In this document: positions 17,785 through 26,300 of the stretch, piece after piece
Position numbering within the stretch: the first letter of the stretch is position 1
Layout of the letters: every line of letters starts with the position of its first letter
NCBI RefSeq assembly: GCF_900461105.1
Contig: NZ_UFWZ01000001.1
Location: 496,001 to 560,000 of the forward strand
Direction of reading: 5' to 3'
From: Clostridium putrefaciens
Lineage (GTDB): Bacteria > Bacillota > Clostridia > Clostridiales > Clostridiaceae
DNA: 64,000 nt
The notes under the pieces: model-generated
Databases searched by the model: none
Told to the model about the DNA's origin: nothing
The model's input: only the letters and a program-made list of their open reading frames with translations
Program-made: the position numbers and the translations under genes

Positions 17785-18906
17785 ATGAAGAGTTACGCTA
17801 TATTTATCTTAGCTGTAATAGCTTTTTATGTCTTCTCAAGATACACAATGAGCATGGGATTTAAAGATATAGAGGTAACGAGGAGTTTAGATAAGGTCCG
17901 TATCTTTCCAGGGGAGCAGTTTAATGTAATCACAAAGATTGAAAATAAAAGAAGATGGCCTATAGCATTTTTGAATATAAAGGAGCAGTATCCAGAGGGA
18001 TTTGAAAGAGTTCAGTCATCGCCAGATTTTAAAAATTCAAATGTGACTTATTATACAAGTAGCTACAGTATCTTAGGGCATGAGAGGGTAAAGAGATATT
18101 ATAATTCTAGTATAGATAAAAGGGGCGTTTATTACCTTAAATATTTAACCTTGTCTTTAGGAGATTTGTTTGGAGTTTTTAATATAGAAGAGGAACAAGA
18201 AGATCTTTTAGAGGTAATAGTATATCCCGAAGTTGTGGAGGCAAGTCAAATAGAATTTGAAAATAAAAGCATTCAGGGTGATTCTGTAGTTAGAAGGTGG
18301 ATATTTTCAGACCCGGTTTACGTAAGAGGTCTTAGGGAGTATGTAAGAGGGGATAGGATGAAGGATATTCACTGGAATTCTAGCCTTAGGATGAATAAGC
18401 TTGTAGTAAAGGAATATGAATATACATCGGAAAGACAGGTAGTTTTTATTTCAAATGTTCAGTGTGCCAAGCCTTATTGGAGCGCTATTGATGGAGAAGC
18501 TATAGAAAAGGCTGTTAAGATAATGGCATCCCTTTCTAATTTTACTATAGAACAAGGTATTCCAACTGGAATTATGACAAATGCAAATATGATAAGTTCA
18601 TCTGGGGATTTTAGTAATGAATTATTGCCTGGAATTAATAACTTTAAAGATATATTAGAGTTTTGTGCTAGGATAGACAAGATTCCTAAGCTGGATTTTA
18701 GTGAGTTTTTAAGAGAAAAGGGAAATTATTTTAATGCAAACTCAATTTATATAATATTAACACCTTATATGGATGATGAAATTATAAGTGAAATGATTAA
18801 GCTTAAGCGATACGGAATTATTATGAAGGTCATAGATATTTCAGAAAAAGGATCTCTTCCAGAATTAAATCATATAGAGAAAATATATTATGGAGGGAAG
18901 GGGTAA
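17785..18906 (+). CDS. DUF58 domain protein (MoxR partner)
   Basis: A 373-residue protein with an N-terminal hydrophobic anchor (about 3-20), an Ig-like beta region (about 30-150) and the DUF58 signature VRGLREYVRGDRMKDIHWN at about 179-197. A VWA-like fold follows. DUF58 proteins are nearly always encoded beside MoxR ATPases. Their role is unclear but is linked to assembly of membrane or wall complexes. The start ATG lies nine bases after the moxR stop, with GGTGAT upstream. The next gene begins two bases after its stop, so the three genes form one operon. Confidence 0.85.
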   Translation: MKSYAIFILAVIAFYVFSRYTMSMGFKDIEVTRSLDKVRIFPGEQFNVITKIENKRRWPIAFLNIKEQYPEGFERVQSSPDFKNSNVTYYTSSYSILGHERVKRYYNSSIDKRGVYYLKYLTLSLGDLFGVFNIEEEQEDLLEVIVYPEVVEASQIEFENKSIQGDSVVRRWIFSDPVYVRGLREYVRGDRMKDIHWNSSLRMNKLVVKEYEYTSERQVVFISNVQCAKPYWSAIDGEAIEKAVKIMASLSNFTIEQGIPTGIMTNANMISSSGDFSNELLPGINNFKDILEFCARIDKIPKLDFSEFLREKGNYFNANSIYIILTPYMDDEIISEMIKLKRYGIIMKVIDISEKGSLPELNHIEKIYYGGKG

Positions 18907-18908
18907 TT

Positions 18909-20189
18909 ATGAGCTTACAGAAAAATATAAGAGTATTATTTTATACATCTAAGATAATAGCTATATTTATAATATATTCTATGATTTTCAATGGTTTTGG
19001 TCAAATGACTCCAGGATATTTAGACTTTTTAATTGCTTTTTTTATTATGATTATAATGCAAATTTTAGAATATAGAAATGTAAATAGATACGTAGTAATA
19101 TTGTTTCCTCTTTTTATAAGCTTTGTAGGTTTTTTTATACTTCATGGAAGGATAGATTTTATACCTTATTCAGTTTTAGGGTTGATTACAGCATGTGCAC
19201 TCCCAAGGTATGATGCGGAAAGTATTTCTTCTTATAAATATATACTAAAAAACCTTAAAAACAGTCTTTTTATGTTAATAGGATCTTTGGTGTTATATGT
19301 AAAAGTAGATAAATCATTTGGAGACAGCTTATTAAGATATTATATTGCATTTTTAGTAATAGCTATAATAACTTTAAGAGAGGGTAGAAAGTTTGAATAT
19401 GATATAAAGAGAAAAAAGGAAGATGACATAGTTAACTTTAGCATACTTATAGCCGTAATAATAATATCTTCTAACTTTGTATATAATATTTGTAGGACTA
19501 TAATCTTTGCCATATTTAAGGTTATAGCCTTTATTGCAGAAAAGATTTTAGTTGGATTTGTTTATATCATAAGTGTTCCTTTAAATGCCATAATAAACTA
19601 TGTCCAAAATCTTTTAAAAGTAAATGCAGGAAATCCTAATGTGCAAATATCAGATAAAAAAGATGGACTAGAGGAATTAAAGGACATAGTAAATGACCAA
19701 CAGATGTCTTATGTTATTGTAGAAAATATAATAAAGATTATTATAATTATATCCATTATTTGTTTAATATATTTTGTTATAAAAAGATATAGATATGGAA
19801 AGGTTATAAAAGAAGAGGGCGTAGTTGAGATAAGAGAAAAGATATCTGTAGAAAAGCCTTTAAAGAAAAAGACAGTTAAAGATAAGCTAAAGGATATTCT
19901 AGGAGCTAAAACTTTAAATCAAAAGATATTAAATATCTACAAAGAATTTGAAAAGGTAACCTTTAAAAAGGGTTGGTTTAAGTATTATATGACACCAAGA
20001 CAACTTTATAAGGTAACAAGGATCCATATTGAAGAAAAGAAAAAGATAAAATATATAACTCAAATGTATAACGAAGCAAAGTTTTCTAGCCATGAAATAA
20101 GTGAAGATGAATTTATGAAATACAAAGAATATTATAGAGATATAAAAGATAAGATAAAAAATGTAAAGCAAGATGATAAGACAAAATAA
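18909..20189 (+). CDS. Polytopic membrane protein with C-terminal DUF4129-like domain
   Basis: The 426-residue product has about seven hydrophobic segments (about 13-190), a longer extracytoplasmic or amphipathic section (205-260), one further transmembrane helix near 280-297 and a basic cytoplasmic C-terminus (300-426). The tail (GWFKYYMTPRQLYKV and following) resembles DUF4129, the domain found in the third gene of MoxR-DUF58 operons, where it is often fused to a transglutaminase domain. No transglutaminase Cys-His-Asp pattern is evident. It is translationally close to DUF58. Function is unknown beyond this association. Confidence 0.7.
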   Translation: MSLQKNIRVLFYTSKIIAIFIIYSMIFNGFGQMTPGYLDFLIAFFIMIIMQILEYRNVNRYVVILFPLFISFVGFFILHGRIDFIPYSVLGLITACALPRYDAESISSYKYILKNLKNSLFMLIGSLVLYVKVDKSFGDSLLRYYIAFLVIAIITLREGRKFEYDIKRKKEDDIVNFSILIAVIIISSNFVYNICRTIIFAIFKVIAFIAEKILVGFVYIISVPLNAIINYVQNLLKVNAGNPNVQISDKKDGLEELKDIVNDQQMSYVIVENIIKIIIIISIICLIYFVIKRYRYGKVIKEEGVVEIREKISVEKPLKKKTVKDKLKDILGAKTLNQKILNIYKEFEKVTFKKGWFKYYMTPRQLYKVTRIHIEEKKKIKYITQMYNEAKFSSHEISEDEFMKYKEYYRDIKDKIKNVKQDDKTK

Positions 20190-20300
20190 GATAAAAATAT
20201 CCAATAATATAAGGTTGAATAAGAAAAAAATGCTCAAAGACTATATGAAATTTAAATCAAAAAACTTGTCGACAAATAAATCTATAATGTTACAAAAGTC

Positions 20301-20327
20301 GCCTAGGAAACCAAGGGTTTCCTAGGC
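20301..20327 (+). terminator. Hairpin after the MoxR operon
   Basis: Perfect 12-bp arms GCCTAGGAAACC (20301-20312) and GGTTTCCTAGGC (20316-20327) have a three-base loop and are followed by TATCTTTCGTT. The stem is strong but the T-run is imperfect. Confidence 0.7.
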
Positions 20328-20486
20328 TATCTTTCGTTAATGAAACCATATAGCCATTTATAAGAGAGAACGTGTCAAAACATAGATTAAATATTCTGAA
20401 TACTTAGGACAAGCTATGACAAAGTTTTCAATAATATAATGCTAACATAAAAGACAAGTAAATTTAGTATTGGGGGGTAATCAAAA

Positions 20487-20840
20487 ATGGTCATTGTTGA
20501 AAATTTATGTAGAAGCGAGCTTGCTGAAAACGGAGTGCATATATACTCTTATAGGATGACTAAAGGAAATATTACATTCTCAATTGAAGGTGAGAAAATT
20601 GAGGTTCAATCATACGGAATTGAAATTGAAAAGCAAGATGTGTTAGATGGGGTTATAACAAATATTGAAAGGGACGGATTAGAAAGTATAAGTCCGCAAA
20701 GGTATAAGATACATAATCTTTTGAAAGTCTTGTATGATGGAAGAGTATCTCCGTACCACTTTATAGATGTTATTGGTGAATACGTAGATAGTTATGTTGA
20801 AGACTTTAAAATTGGATTTTGTGATGTAGCTACTATTTAA
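20487..20840 (+). CDS. Small conserved clostridial protein (DUF6514-like)
   Basis: A 117-residue soluble protein with beta-rich N-terminal half (VHIYSYRMTKGNITFSIEG) and helical C-terminal half. The pattern fits the small clostridial DUF6514 family as I remember it. I would not assign a function. It has an excellent RBS (GGGGGG) before the ATG and is followed by a terminator-like hairpin, so it is monocistronic. It sits between the MoxR operon and acpS. Confidence 0.6.
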   Translation: MVIVENLCRSELAENGVHIYSYRMTKGNITFSIEGEKIEVQSYGIEIEKQDVLDGVITNIERDGLESISPQRYKIHNLLKVLYDGRVSPYHFIDVIGEYVDSYVEDFKIGFCDVATI

Positions 20841-20863
20841 ATAATTCATAATATATAAAGTAC

Positions 20864-20913
20864 AAAAACGTAGGGTTATCTTTAGTATTACTAAGGGTGA
20901 ATACTACGTTTTC
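20864..20913 (+). terminator. Terminator-like hairpin after the DUF6514-like gene
   Basis: Outer arms AAAACGTAG (20865-20873) and CTACGTTTT (20904-20912) enclose a smaller TTAGTATTACTAA palindrome. TCTT follows. Confidence 0.6.
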
Positions 20914-21038
20914 TTATGTTATAATATATCAAGTGTATTAAACAATAATAGGTTAATTTTAAGTGCATTTAAAGAGATGTACAGGAATATAAGTTAAAAA
21001 TAAATTTCAAACAATAATAACTTAAAAGAGGAAGTAAC

Positions 21039-21425
21039 ATGGGGATAAAAGGCATTGGTACAGACATAATAGAAATAGATAGGATAAAAAAGGCGGATTT
21101 AAGAAACTCGAAATTTTCCCTTAGGATATTTACAAAAAAAGAATTAGAGTATTATAACAAAAAAACATATGAGAGTATGGCTGGCGGGTTTGCAGCTAAA
21201 GAGGCTGTAAGTAAAGCCATAGGAACAGGATTTAGAGGTTTCAATTTTAAAGATGTAGAGGTTCTTAGAGACACTTTAGGAAGACCCTATGTAATTTTAA
21301 CAAAAAGTGCTGAAAAGATTTTAAAAGATAAATTTAATTTAAATGATAAAGATTATACTATCCACATTTCTATATCTCATAATAATAGCATGGCCATAGC
21401 CTATGCTTTAATAGAGGAAATTTAG
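21039..21425 (+). CDS. acpS: Holo-[acyl-carrier-protein] synthase
   Basis: Transfers 4'-phosphopantetheine from CoA to the acyl carrier protein in fatty-acid synthesis. The 128-residue protein has all AcpS signatures: GIGTDIIEIDRI with the Mg-binding Asp at the start, AAKEAVSKAIGTGF (catalytic Glu) at about 52-65 and the C-terminal HISISHNNSMAIAYAL. GAGGAAG precedes the ATG. In many clostridia acpS starts a cluster with an NAD(P)HX epimerase, a GerS-like lipoprotein and alanine racemase. Here only the lipoprotein remains next to it. Confidence 0.95.
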   Translation: MGIKGIGTDIIEIDRIKKADLRNSKFSLRIFTKKELEYYNKKTYESMAGGFAAKEAVSKAIGTGFRGFNFKDVEVLRDTLGRPYVILTKSAEKILKDKFNLNDKDYTIHISISHNNSMAIAYALIEEI

Positions 21426-21535
21426 AGTAAAATAATAATACATAAAAGACAGGTTATAAATAACAATAGAATAATTCAAAGTACAAAGGAATACAAATAG
21501 TAGTGAAATGTTATACAGCATATTAGGAGGTACTT

Positions 21536-22147
21536 TTGAAAAAAGATATTAAGCTTATGATATTATTCCTTTGCCTTATTTGTTTACCAGTTGTAAATGT
21601 TTCCTGTAAGAAACCAGCAAAAAATGTGGATGAAGTTATAGATTACATTAAATCTATTGAGAGTTATGAAAGTAACGTGGAATACACTATTAAAAATAAC
21701 AAAAAAACTCAAGTTAAAAATTATAAGCAGTATTTTCAAAAAGATCAAGGATATAGGCTTGAACTAGGCGATAAAAGAGCTTATATATATAAAAAAGATG
21801 AAATACTAGTACAAGATATAGCTAATAATGCAAAATACAGCTTAGATAAAGACTTTGATGAGGTTTATAAGTTTACTTTTATAGGTGAATATATAAGACA
21901 ACTGTATACCAATGAAGATATAAAATATTTTTGTAAAAATTTAGAAGGTAAAACCTATATGGTTGTAGAATTAGTAATCACGGGGGCTAACTATAATCTA
22001 AAGACTGCATTTATGTACATTAATCTCACCACAAATCTTCCAGAAAAGATAGTTATATTTGATAAAGGGGGTGAAGATAGGATAACTGCAATATACAAGG
22101 ATTTGAAGATAAATATAGATTTAGATGAAGAACTTTTTAAACAGTAA
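21536..22147 (+). CDS. GerS-like lipoprotein
   Basis: A 203-residue predicted lipoprotein with signal peptide and Cys24 in VNVSC. The mature part (YKQYFQKDQGYRLELG..., then NLPEKIVIFDKG) fits the LolA/outer-membrane lipoprotein-sorting-like fold of clostridial GerS-related proteins. GerS in Clostridioides difficile is needed for cortex modification and spore germination. Whether this paralog acts in germination is inference. The start is TTG with AGGAGG eight bases upstream. It lies 110 bases after acpS. Alanine racemase, the usual next gene, is absent, and the EndoAI/MazF pair follows under its own promoter. Confidence 0.7.
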   Translation: MKKDIKLMILFLCLICLPVVNVSCKKPAKNVDEVIDYIKSIESYESNVEYTIKNNKKTQVKNYKQYFQKDQGYRLELGDKRAYIYKKDEILVQDIANNAKYSLDKDFDEVYKFTFIGEYIRQLYTNEDIKYFCKNLEGKTYMVVELVITGANYNLKTAFMYINLTTNLPEKIVIFDKGGEDRITAIYKDLKINIDLDEELFKQ

Positions 22148-22459
22148 TACGAAATAAGTTTTTACAAAAAATAAACTTAAAGACTAGAAGAGTTAAAGAA
22201 TACATAGATTATAATAAAGGGTTTAAATTTATATAAAAGATATACTTAAAAAATAATAAAAGCTTACAGGCTCGAATTATTCTAACTCCTATAAAGGGAC
22301 CATAAGAGACACGTTTTATGTAAGAAGAAAGCTTACCATTAATCTTTTTGTAATAATTTGATGAAAGATAGCACAAAATCTTTGACATAGTGACAAACTT
22401 TGCACTATAATTGTAATGTACATATTTACGCTTTGTAAAATAGGAGGTAAGTATAAGGT
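22148..22459. other. Intergenic region between the GerS-like gene and the toxin-antitoxin pair
   Basis: 312 bases with no gene recognised. It holds the promoter at 22382-22411 and AGGAGG at 22443, before the antitoxin start. No alanine racemase remnant was detected by eye. Confidence 0.5.
22382..22411 (+). promoter_or_regulatory. Consensus sigma-A promoter of the EndoAI/MazF pair
   Basis: A perfect TTGACA (22382-22387) and perfect TATAAT (22406-22411) are separated by 18 bases, about 50 bases before the antitoxin start. It is the best sigma-A match noticed in the window. Confidence 0.8.
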
Positions 22460-22750
22460 ATGTCAAGATGTAAGAGATTAATGGTTACCCTCTCAGGTAT
22501 ACTCAAAGATGATAAAAAAAACAGTCAATTTATCATGAGATCCGTAATACTATATAGGGACAATGAAAATAATACAAAAGGAAACATGGAAAGTGGATAT
22601 CTTGAAATGGCATCCATCAACTTAGAATACTCAGAACTTGGTTGTGAATGCGAATATAACGAGTGTTTAGAATATGAGACATGGCTTTCGGAGAGTGATT
22701 TGTCGAATGACAACAATAGTAGTAAAAAGAGGCGATATTTATTATGCTGA
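22460..22750 (+). CDS. EndoAI/MazE-type antitoxin with a degenerate DNA-binding domain
   Basis: A 96-residue protein in the position of the ribbon-helix-helix antitoxin of MazF. The first strand (KRLMVTL) and the C-terminal toxin-binding part ([16 protein letters not shown] ... [10 protein letters not shown]) fit the clostridial EndoAI pattern. The region between is short and atypical: the usual helix A (PxxLLxEVDxI) seems lost and helix B reads [11 protein letters not shown]. It extends 44 bases into mazF in another frame, so the last 14 residues (from NDNN) are likely acquired read-through. Repressor function may be altered. AGGAGG precedes the ATG. It is followed by MazF under a shared promoter. 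Confidence 0.72.
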   Translation: MSRCKRLMVTLSGILKDDKKNSQFIMRSVILYRDNENNTKGNMESGYLEMASINLEYSELGCECEYNECLEYETWLSESDLSNDNNSSKKRRYLLC

Positions 22751-23060
22751 TCTGAGCCCCGTTGTTGGTTCAGAACAAGGTGGGATCAGACCAGTTATAA
22801 TTATACAAAATGACATTGGTAATAAATATAGTCCAACTGTCATCGTTGGAGCCATAACCTCTCAGATTAATAAAGCAAAACTTCCAACTCATGTTGAGAT
22901 ATCCTCAGAAGAATACGGATTAAATAAAGATTCCGTAGTTCTATTAGAGCAAGTGAGGACATTAGATAAAAAAAGATTAAAAGAAAAGATTGGTCATATG
23001 ACTGACCTAGACATGGGGAAGGTTGATAAAGCTTTATTAACAAGTTTGGGGCTAAATTGA
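22707..23060 (+). CDS. MazF/EndoA-family mRNA interferase
   Basis: The toxin of a type II module and a sequence-specific endoribonuclease. The 117-residue protein matches EndoA throughout: [21 protein letters not shown] at about 6-26 with catalytic Arg and loop, RPVIIIQND at about 28-36, and [18 protein letters not shown] at the end. A longer frame starts at 22674, but ATG 22707 gives the canonical [10 protein letters not shown] start. It overlaps the antitoxin gene by 44 bases, which is unusual because in other clostridia the genes abut with little overlap. A terminator follows. Confidence 0.92.
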   Translation: MTTIVVKRGDIYYADLSPVVGSEQGGIRPVIIIQNDIGNKYSPTVIVGAITSQINKAKLPTHVEISSEEYGLNKDSVVLLEQVRTLDKKRLKEKIGHMTDLDMGKVDKALLTSLGLN

Positions 23061-23111
23061 CATACTAAGGCTAAAATCAAAATTAAAATAAAATTTTAAA
23101 ATTGAAGATAT

Positions 23112-23142
23112 AAAAAGGGGGCCGCGTTATGGCTCCCTTTTA
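23112..23142 (+). terminator. Terminator of the EndoAI/MazF operon
   Basis: AAAAGGGGGCC pairs with GGCTCCCTTTT (one G-T wobble) around a seven-base loop and ends in TTTT. Confidence 0.85.
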
Positions 23143-23435
23143 AATTGCCAAATAAATAAATAAAGATTTCAATTAGCAAACAAGTAAAAATCCTTCTGTG
23201 TTTTTGCTTAGGAGAAGTGTTTTTTTCTTTATTATTTGCAATATCATATATATATAATTTACTGTTTAATTATATGTATCTATAGTTTATAATATCTTTG
23301 GCTAAGTTATTTTATTTTATCCTAGTTAGTCCCTCTATTTTAGAAGTAGGGGGACTAGCTAGGGTGGATGATTTGATTATAATCCAATTTATTGGGTAGT
23401 TACTATAGAAAAGTTATAATGAGGAGGAAATAGAA
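23143..23435. other. Intergenic region upstream of yitT
   Basis: 293 bases with no gene. It contains a T-rich tract (about 23218-23230) and a long hairpin at 23321-23364. The yitT Shine-Dalgarno GAGGAGG lies at 23421. Confidence 0.5.
23321..23364 (+). other. Long hairpin in the yitT leader
   Basis: CCTAGTTAGTCCC (23321-23333) pairs with GGGACTAGCTAGG (23351-23363), 13 bp with one G-U pair. No T-run follows, so it is more likely a leader structure or operator than a terminator. Confidence 0.55.
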
Positions 23436-24278
23436 ATGAAAAAGACGTTTAAAGAATATGCCCTAATAACAATTGGAGTATTTATGGTGGCTTTTGCAGC
23501 CCAGTATATTACAATTCCAAATGAAATTGCTGGCGGAGGTGTTACAGGACTTTCCGTGGTTACGCATCATTACTTTCCGAATATATCTATAGAATTATTT
23601 TCCTATATATTCAATTTCTTTTTGTTTATAGTAGGATTCATATTTATAGGTAAAGAATTCGGTGTTAAAACTATTTATGCCGCATTTTCACTATCTACAT
23701 CACTTTGGTTAATAAAGATATTTTTACATCCAGTAGCTATTACTAATGATTTGATTTTAGTTGTAATATTAAGTGCAGCTATAACAGGAACGGGGCTTGC
23801 CATAGTATTTAGTCAAAGTGCATCTACAGGTGGTACAGATATAATAGCTAAGATATTTAATAAGTATTTCCACCTAGACCTTGGAAAGGGTATGTTTGTG
23901 GCGGATTTAATGGTAACAATTGCTTCAGGATTAACTTTTGGATGGGAAAAGGGTATGTATGCACTGGTATTTGTGTTCTTAAACGGAACTATAATAGATA
24001 AGGTGATACAAGGATTTAATGTAACAAAACAAGTTTTAATAGTAAGTGAGAAAAGAGATATAATATCAAAGTATATAATTGAAGACTTAAAAAGAGGCTG
24101 TACCACTTTTGATGGTAAGGGTGCTTATAGTAAAAATCATGTTTATATGCTATACAGTATAATGGGAAGAAAAGAATTCATAAAACTTAAGGTTTATATG
24201 AAGGAAATAGATCCAAAAGCATTTATAACAGTCAATGAAGTTTATGAAGTATTAGGTCAAGGTTTTAATGATATATAA
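23436..24278 (+). CDS. YitT family membrane protein
   Basis: A 280-residue protein with five or six N-terminal transmembrane helices (about 7-180) and a C-terminal cytoplasmic DUF2179 domain (about 215-275; FDGKGAYSKNHVYMLYSI). The motifs IPNEIAGGGVTGLS and SASTGGTDIIAKIF are family hallmarks. YitT proteins are widespread in Firmicutes. Their substrate is unknown and the soluble domain resembles nitrogen-regulatory PII-type folds. The RBS is GAGGAGG. It is monocistronic and followed by a terminator hairpin. Confidence 0.88.
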   Translation: MKKTFKEYALITIGVFMVAFAAQYITIPNEIAGGGVTGLSVVTHHYFPNISIELFSYIFNFFLFIVGFIFIGKEFGVKTIYAAFSLSTSLWLIKIFLHPVAITNDLILVVILSAAITGTGLAIVFSQSASTGGTDIIAKIFNKYFHLDLGKGMFVADLMVTIASGLTFGWEKGMYALVFVFLNGTIIDKVIQGFNVTKQVLIVSEKRDIISKYIIEDLKRGCTTFDGKGAYSKNHVYMLYSIMGRKEFIKLKVYMKEIDPKAFITVNEVYEVLGQGFNDI

Positions 24279-24373
24279 AAATAGAGGCCGTGGTCTTTAT
24301 ACAATTAAAAGCCATTAAAAAACAGATGATTTATATGAATTAATATGGTAATATAAAATAATAAGTAGGAATG

Positions 24374-24408
24374 AAGAGTAGATAGACATAATTACTACTC
24401 TTTATTTG
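24374..24408 (+). terminator. Terminator after yitT
   Basis: AAGAGTAG (24374-24381) pairs with CTACTCTT (24395-24402), followed by TATTT. Confidence 0.65.
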
Positions 24409-24486
24409 CATATAAAATAACAAATGTAATTTAATTGGGAGGTGCGCTTATAAGGGTTGTTAACAGTAATTTAATATATAATTTTT

Positions 24487-24525
24487 TTTGCTTTAAGTAA
24501 TGGTATGTTATAATATCTATACCAT
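24487..24525 (+). promoter_or_regulatory. ftsEX promoter with flanking inverted repeat
   Basis: A -10 TATAAT at 24509-24514 and a -35-like TTTGCT/TTGCTT at 24487-24493 are spaced 15-16 bases. The -10 is bracketed by perfect inverted repeats ATGGTAT (24500-24506) and ATACCAT (24519-24525), a possible operator. Confidence 0.5.
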
Positions 24526-24587
24526 ACAAATTAAGAAAATAGTAATTAGATAAAAAATGTGATAATTTCACATAGGGGGATTTACAT

Positions 24588-25283
24588 ATGATTGAGTTTA
24601 AGAATGTAAGTAAAACATACAGTAATAATGTTAAGGCATTAATAAATGTGGATATTTGTATAGATAAAGGTGAATTTGTATTTTTAGTTGGACCAAGTGG
24701 ATCAGGTAAATCGACTTTTATAAAGATGCTTATAAAAGAGATTGAACCTACAAAAGGTTCGATAATAATAAATGGAATGAATTTGTCTGAAGTAAAGAGA
24801 AAAGAGGTACCTAATTATAGAAGGCAAATAGGTATGGTTTTCCAAGACTTTAGATTAATCCAAAATCTTAATGTATATGAAAATGTAGCTTTTGCTATGA
24901 GGGTTGTAGAAGCTTCAGAAAAGGAAATAAGGAGAAGAGTACCTACAGTTTTAGCTTTAGTTGGATTATCAGATAAATATAAGATGTTCCCAACTGAACT
25001 TTCGGGAGGAGAACAACAAAGGGTATCTCTTGCAAGAGCAATGGTTAATAACCCTTCAGTACTGATTGCTGATGAACCTACAGGTAATTTAGATCCAGAG
25101 ACAGCTATGGAAATAATGAATATATTAGAAGATATAAATAAGAGTGGAACTACAATTTTGATGGCAACTCATGCTAAAGAAATAGTTAATAACATGAAAA
25201 AGAGAGTAATTGCCATAGAAAAAGGCAGCATTGCAAGAGACGAAAAGAAGGGTGGATACGAAAATGAAAATAAACACCATTAA
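24588..25283 (+). CDS. ftsE: Cell division ATP-binding protein FtsE
   Basis: The ABC ATPase that powers FtsX to activate peptidoglycan hydrolases during division or elongation. Walker A GPSGSGKST (about 36-44), Q-loop VFQDFRL, signature LSGGEQQR (about 139-146), Walker B VLIADEPTGNLD and H-loop TILMATH are all present. At 231 residues it has normal length. GGGGGA lies upstream of the ATG. It overlaps ftsX by 20 bases, so translation is coupled. A probable promoter with a palindromic flank lies about 75 bases upstream. Confidence 0.95.
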   Translation: MIEFKNVSKTYSNNVKALINVDICIDKGEFVFLVGPSGSGKSTFIKMLIKEIEPTKGSIIINGMNLSEVKRKEVPNYRRQIGMVFQDFRLIQNLNVYENVAFAMRVVEASEKEIRRRVPTVLALVGLSDKYKMFPTELSGGEQQRVSLARAMVNNPSVLIADEPTGNLDPETAMEIMNILEDINKSGTTILMATHAKEIVNNMKKRVIAIEKGSIARDEKKGGYENENKHH

Positions 25284-26154
25284 AGGTTTTTTTATAGATG
25301 CTTTTAAGAGCATAAAAAGAAATAAGACTATAAGTTTAGCATCAATTATAACAGTATCTGCTACACTCTTTATATTTGGTATATTTATAATGCTTGCTTT
25401 AAATGTAAAGGGATTTGTAGGTGAGGTTGAGTCTAAGGTAGAAATAAAGGTATTCTTAAAAGATGGTATAAGTATTTCTGACCAAAAGGCTATAGAGGAC
25501 AAACTTAGGGTTACAGAAGGCGTGAAGGAAGTAAGGTATGAAAGTAAAAGTGATGCTCTTCAAAAATTCAAAGAACAATTAAAAGGTAATGCAAGTTTAT
25601 TGAGTGGATATGATGCAGCTAAAAATCCTATGCCAAGCTCCTTTATTGTGAGACTTACGGCGCCAGAAGCAGCGGACAAGATAGGTGAGGAAGTAGTAAA
25701 TATGGCTGGTGTGGATGAAATAGGAAATGATGAGGAGCTTATAAAGAAAATAATAACTATATCTAATAGTTTAAAGTGGGTAGGTATAATATTATTTATA
25801 ATGCTTGTTGGGGTATCCTTATTCTTAATAGGAAATACCATTAAGCTTACAGTTTTCTCAAGAAGAAAAGAAGTTGGTATAATGAAATTTGTAGGGGCTA
25901 CAGATTGGTTTATAAGATGGCCATTTATTATAGAAGGAATGATCATGGGTATATTAGGCGCCATATTAGCTAATGTTGTACTATACTATGTATATAGATT
26001 TGGTTTCATAAAGATAACGGAAGATCTTTTAACAGCACAATTAATTTCTCCACAGTACGTTTTAAATCCGCTATTTGCTGCATTTGTTTTAGCAGGTATT
26101 CTAATAGGTGGTATTGGAAGTACATTATCTTTAAGAAAGTTCTTAGACGTTTAA
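25264..26154 (+). CDS. ftsX: Cell division protein FtsX
   Basis: The membrane partner of FtsE. It has four transmembrane helices (about 22-44, 170-195, 215-245 and 268-290), with the extracellular loop between the first two (about 45-165) that contacts a hydrolase regulator. The start ATG 25264 (MKINTIKGFFIDAFKSIKRN) lies inside ftsE. The longer frame from 25231 is not supported because AAGGGTGG precedes ATG 25264. At 296 residues it is typical for Firmicutes. The C-terminal FSRRKEVGIMKFVGATDWFI motif is diagnostic. A strong terminator ends the operon. Confidence 0.93.
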   Translation: MKINTIKGFFIDAFKSIKRNKTISLASIITVSATLFIFGIFIMLALNVKGFVGEVESKVEIKVFLKDGISISDQKAIEDKLRVTEGVKEVRYESKSDALQKFKEQLKGNASLLSGYDAAKNPMPSSFIVRLTAPEAADKIGEEVVNMAGVDEIGNDEELIKKIITISNSLKWVGIILFIMLVGVSLFLIGNTIKLTVFSRRKEVGIMKFVGATDWFIRWPFIIEGMIMGILGAILANVVLYYVYRFGFIKITEDLLTAQLISPQYVLNPLFAAFVLAGILIGGIGSTLSLRKFLDV

Positions 26155-26161
26155 TTTAAAG

Positions 26162-26203
26162 TTTATGGCTCTGTTTTTATTATTTGAAAACAGAGCCATA
26201 AAA
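26162..26203 (+). terminator. Terminator of ftsEX
   Basis: TTTATGGCTCTGTTTT (26162-26177) and AAAACAGAGCCATAAA (26187-26202) form a perfect 16-bp stem with a nine-base loop. Confidence 0.85.
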
Positions 26204-26300
26204 TTATTTATTAATATGAGCCTTTTAGCATACACTATATAATAAGTTAGTTTTAATTAATATATGGATGCTTTAGCATTTAAGAAAGGGTGGCTATTTT

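Noticed and set aside
22209-22466. 85-codon minus-strand frame in the gap before the toxin-antitoxin pair
   Set aside because: It overlaps the strong plus-strand promoter and antitoxin start, has no ribosome site and has random-like composition.
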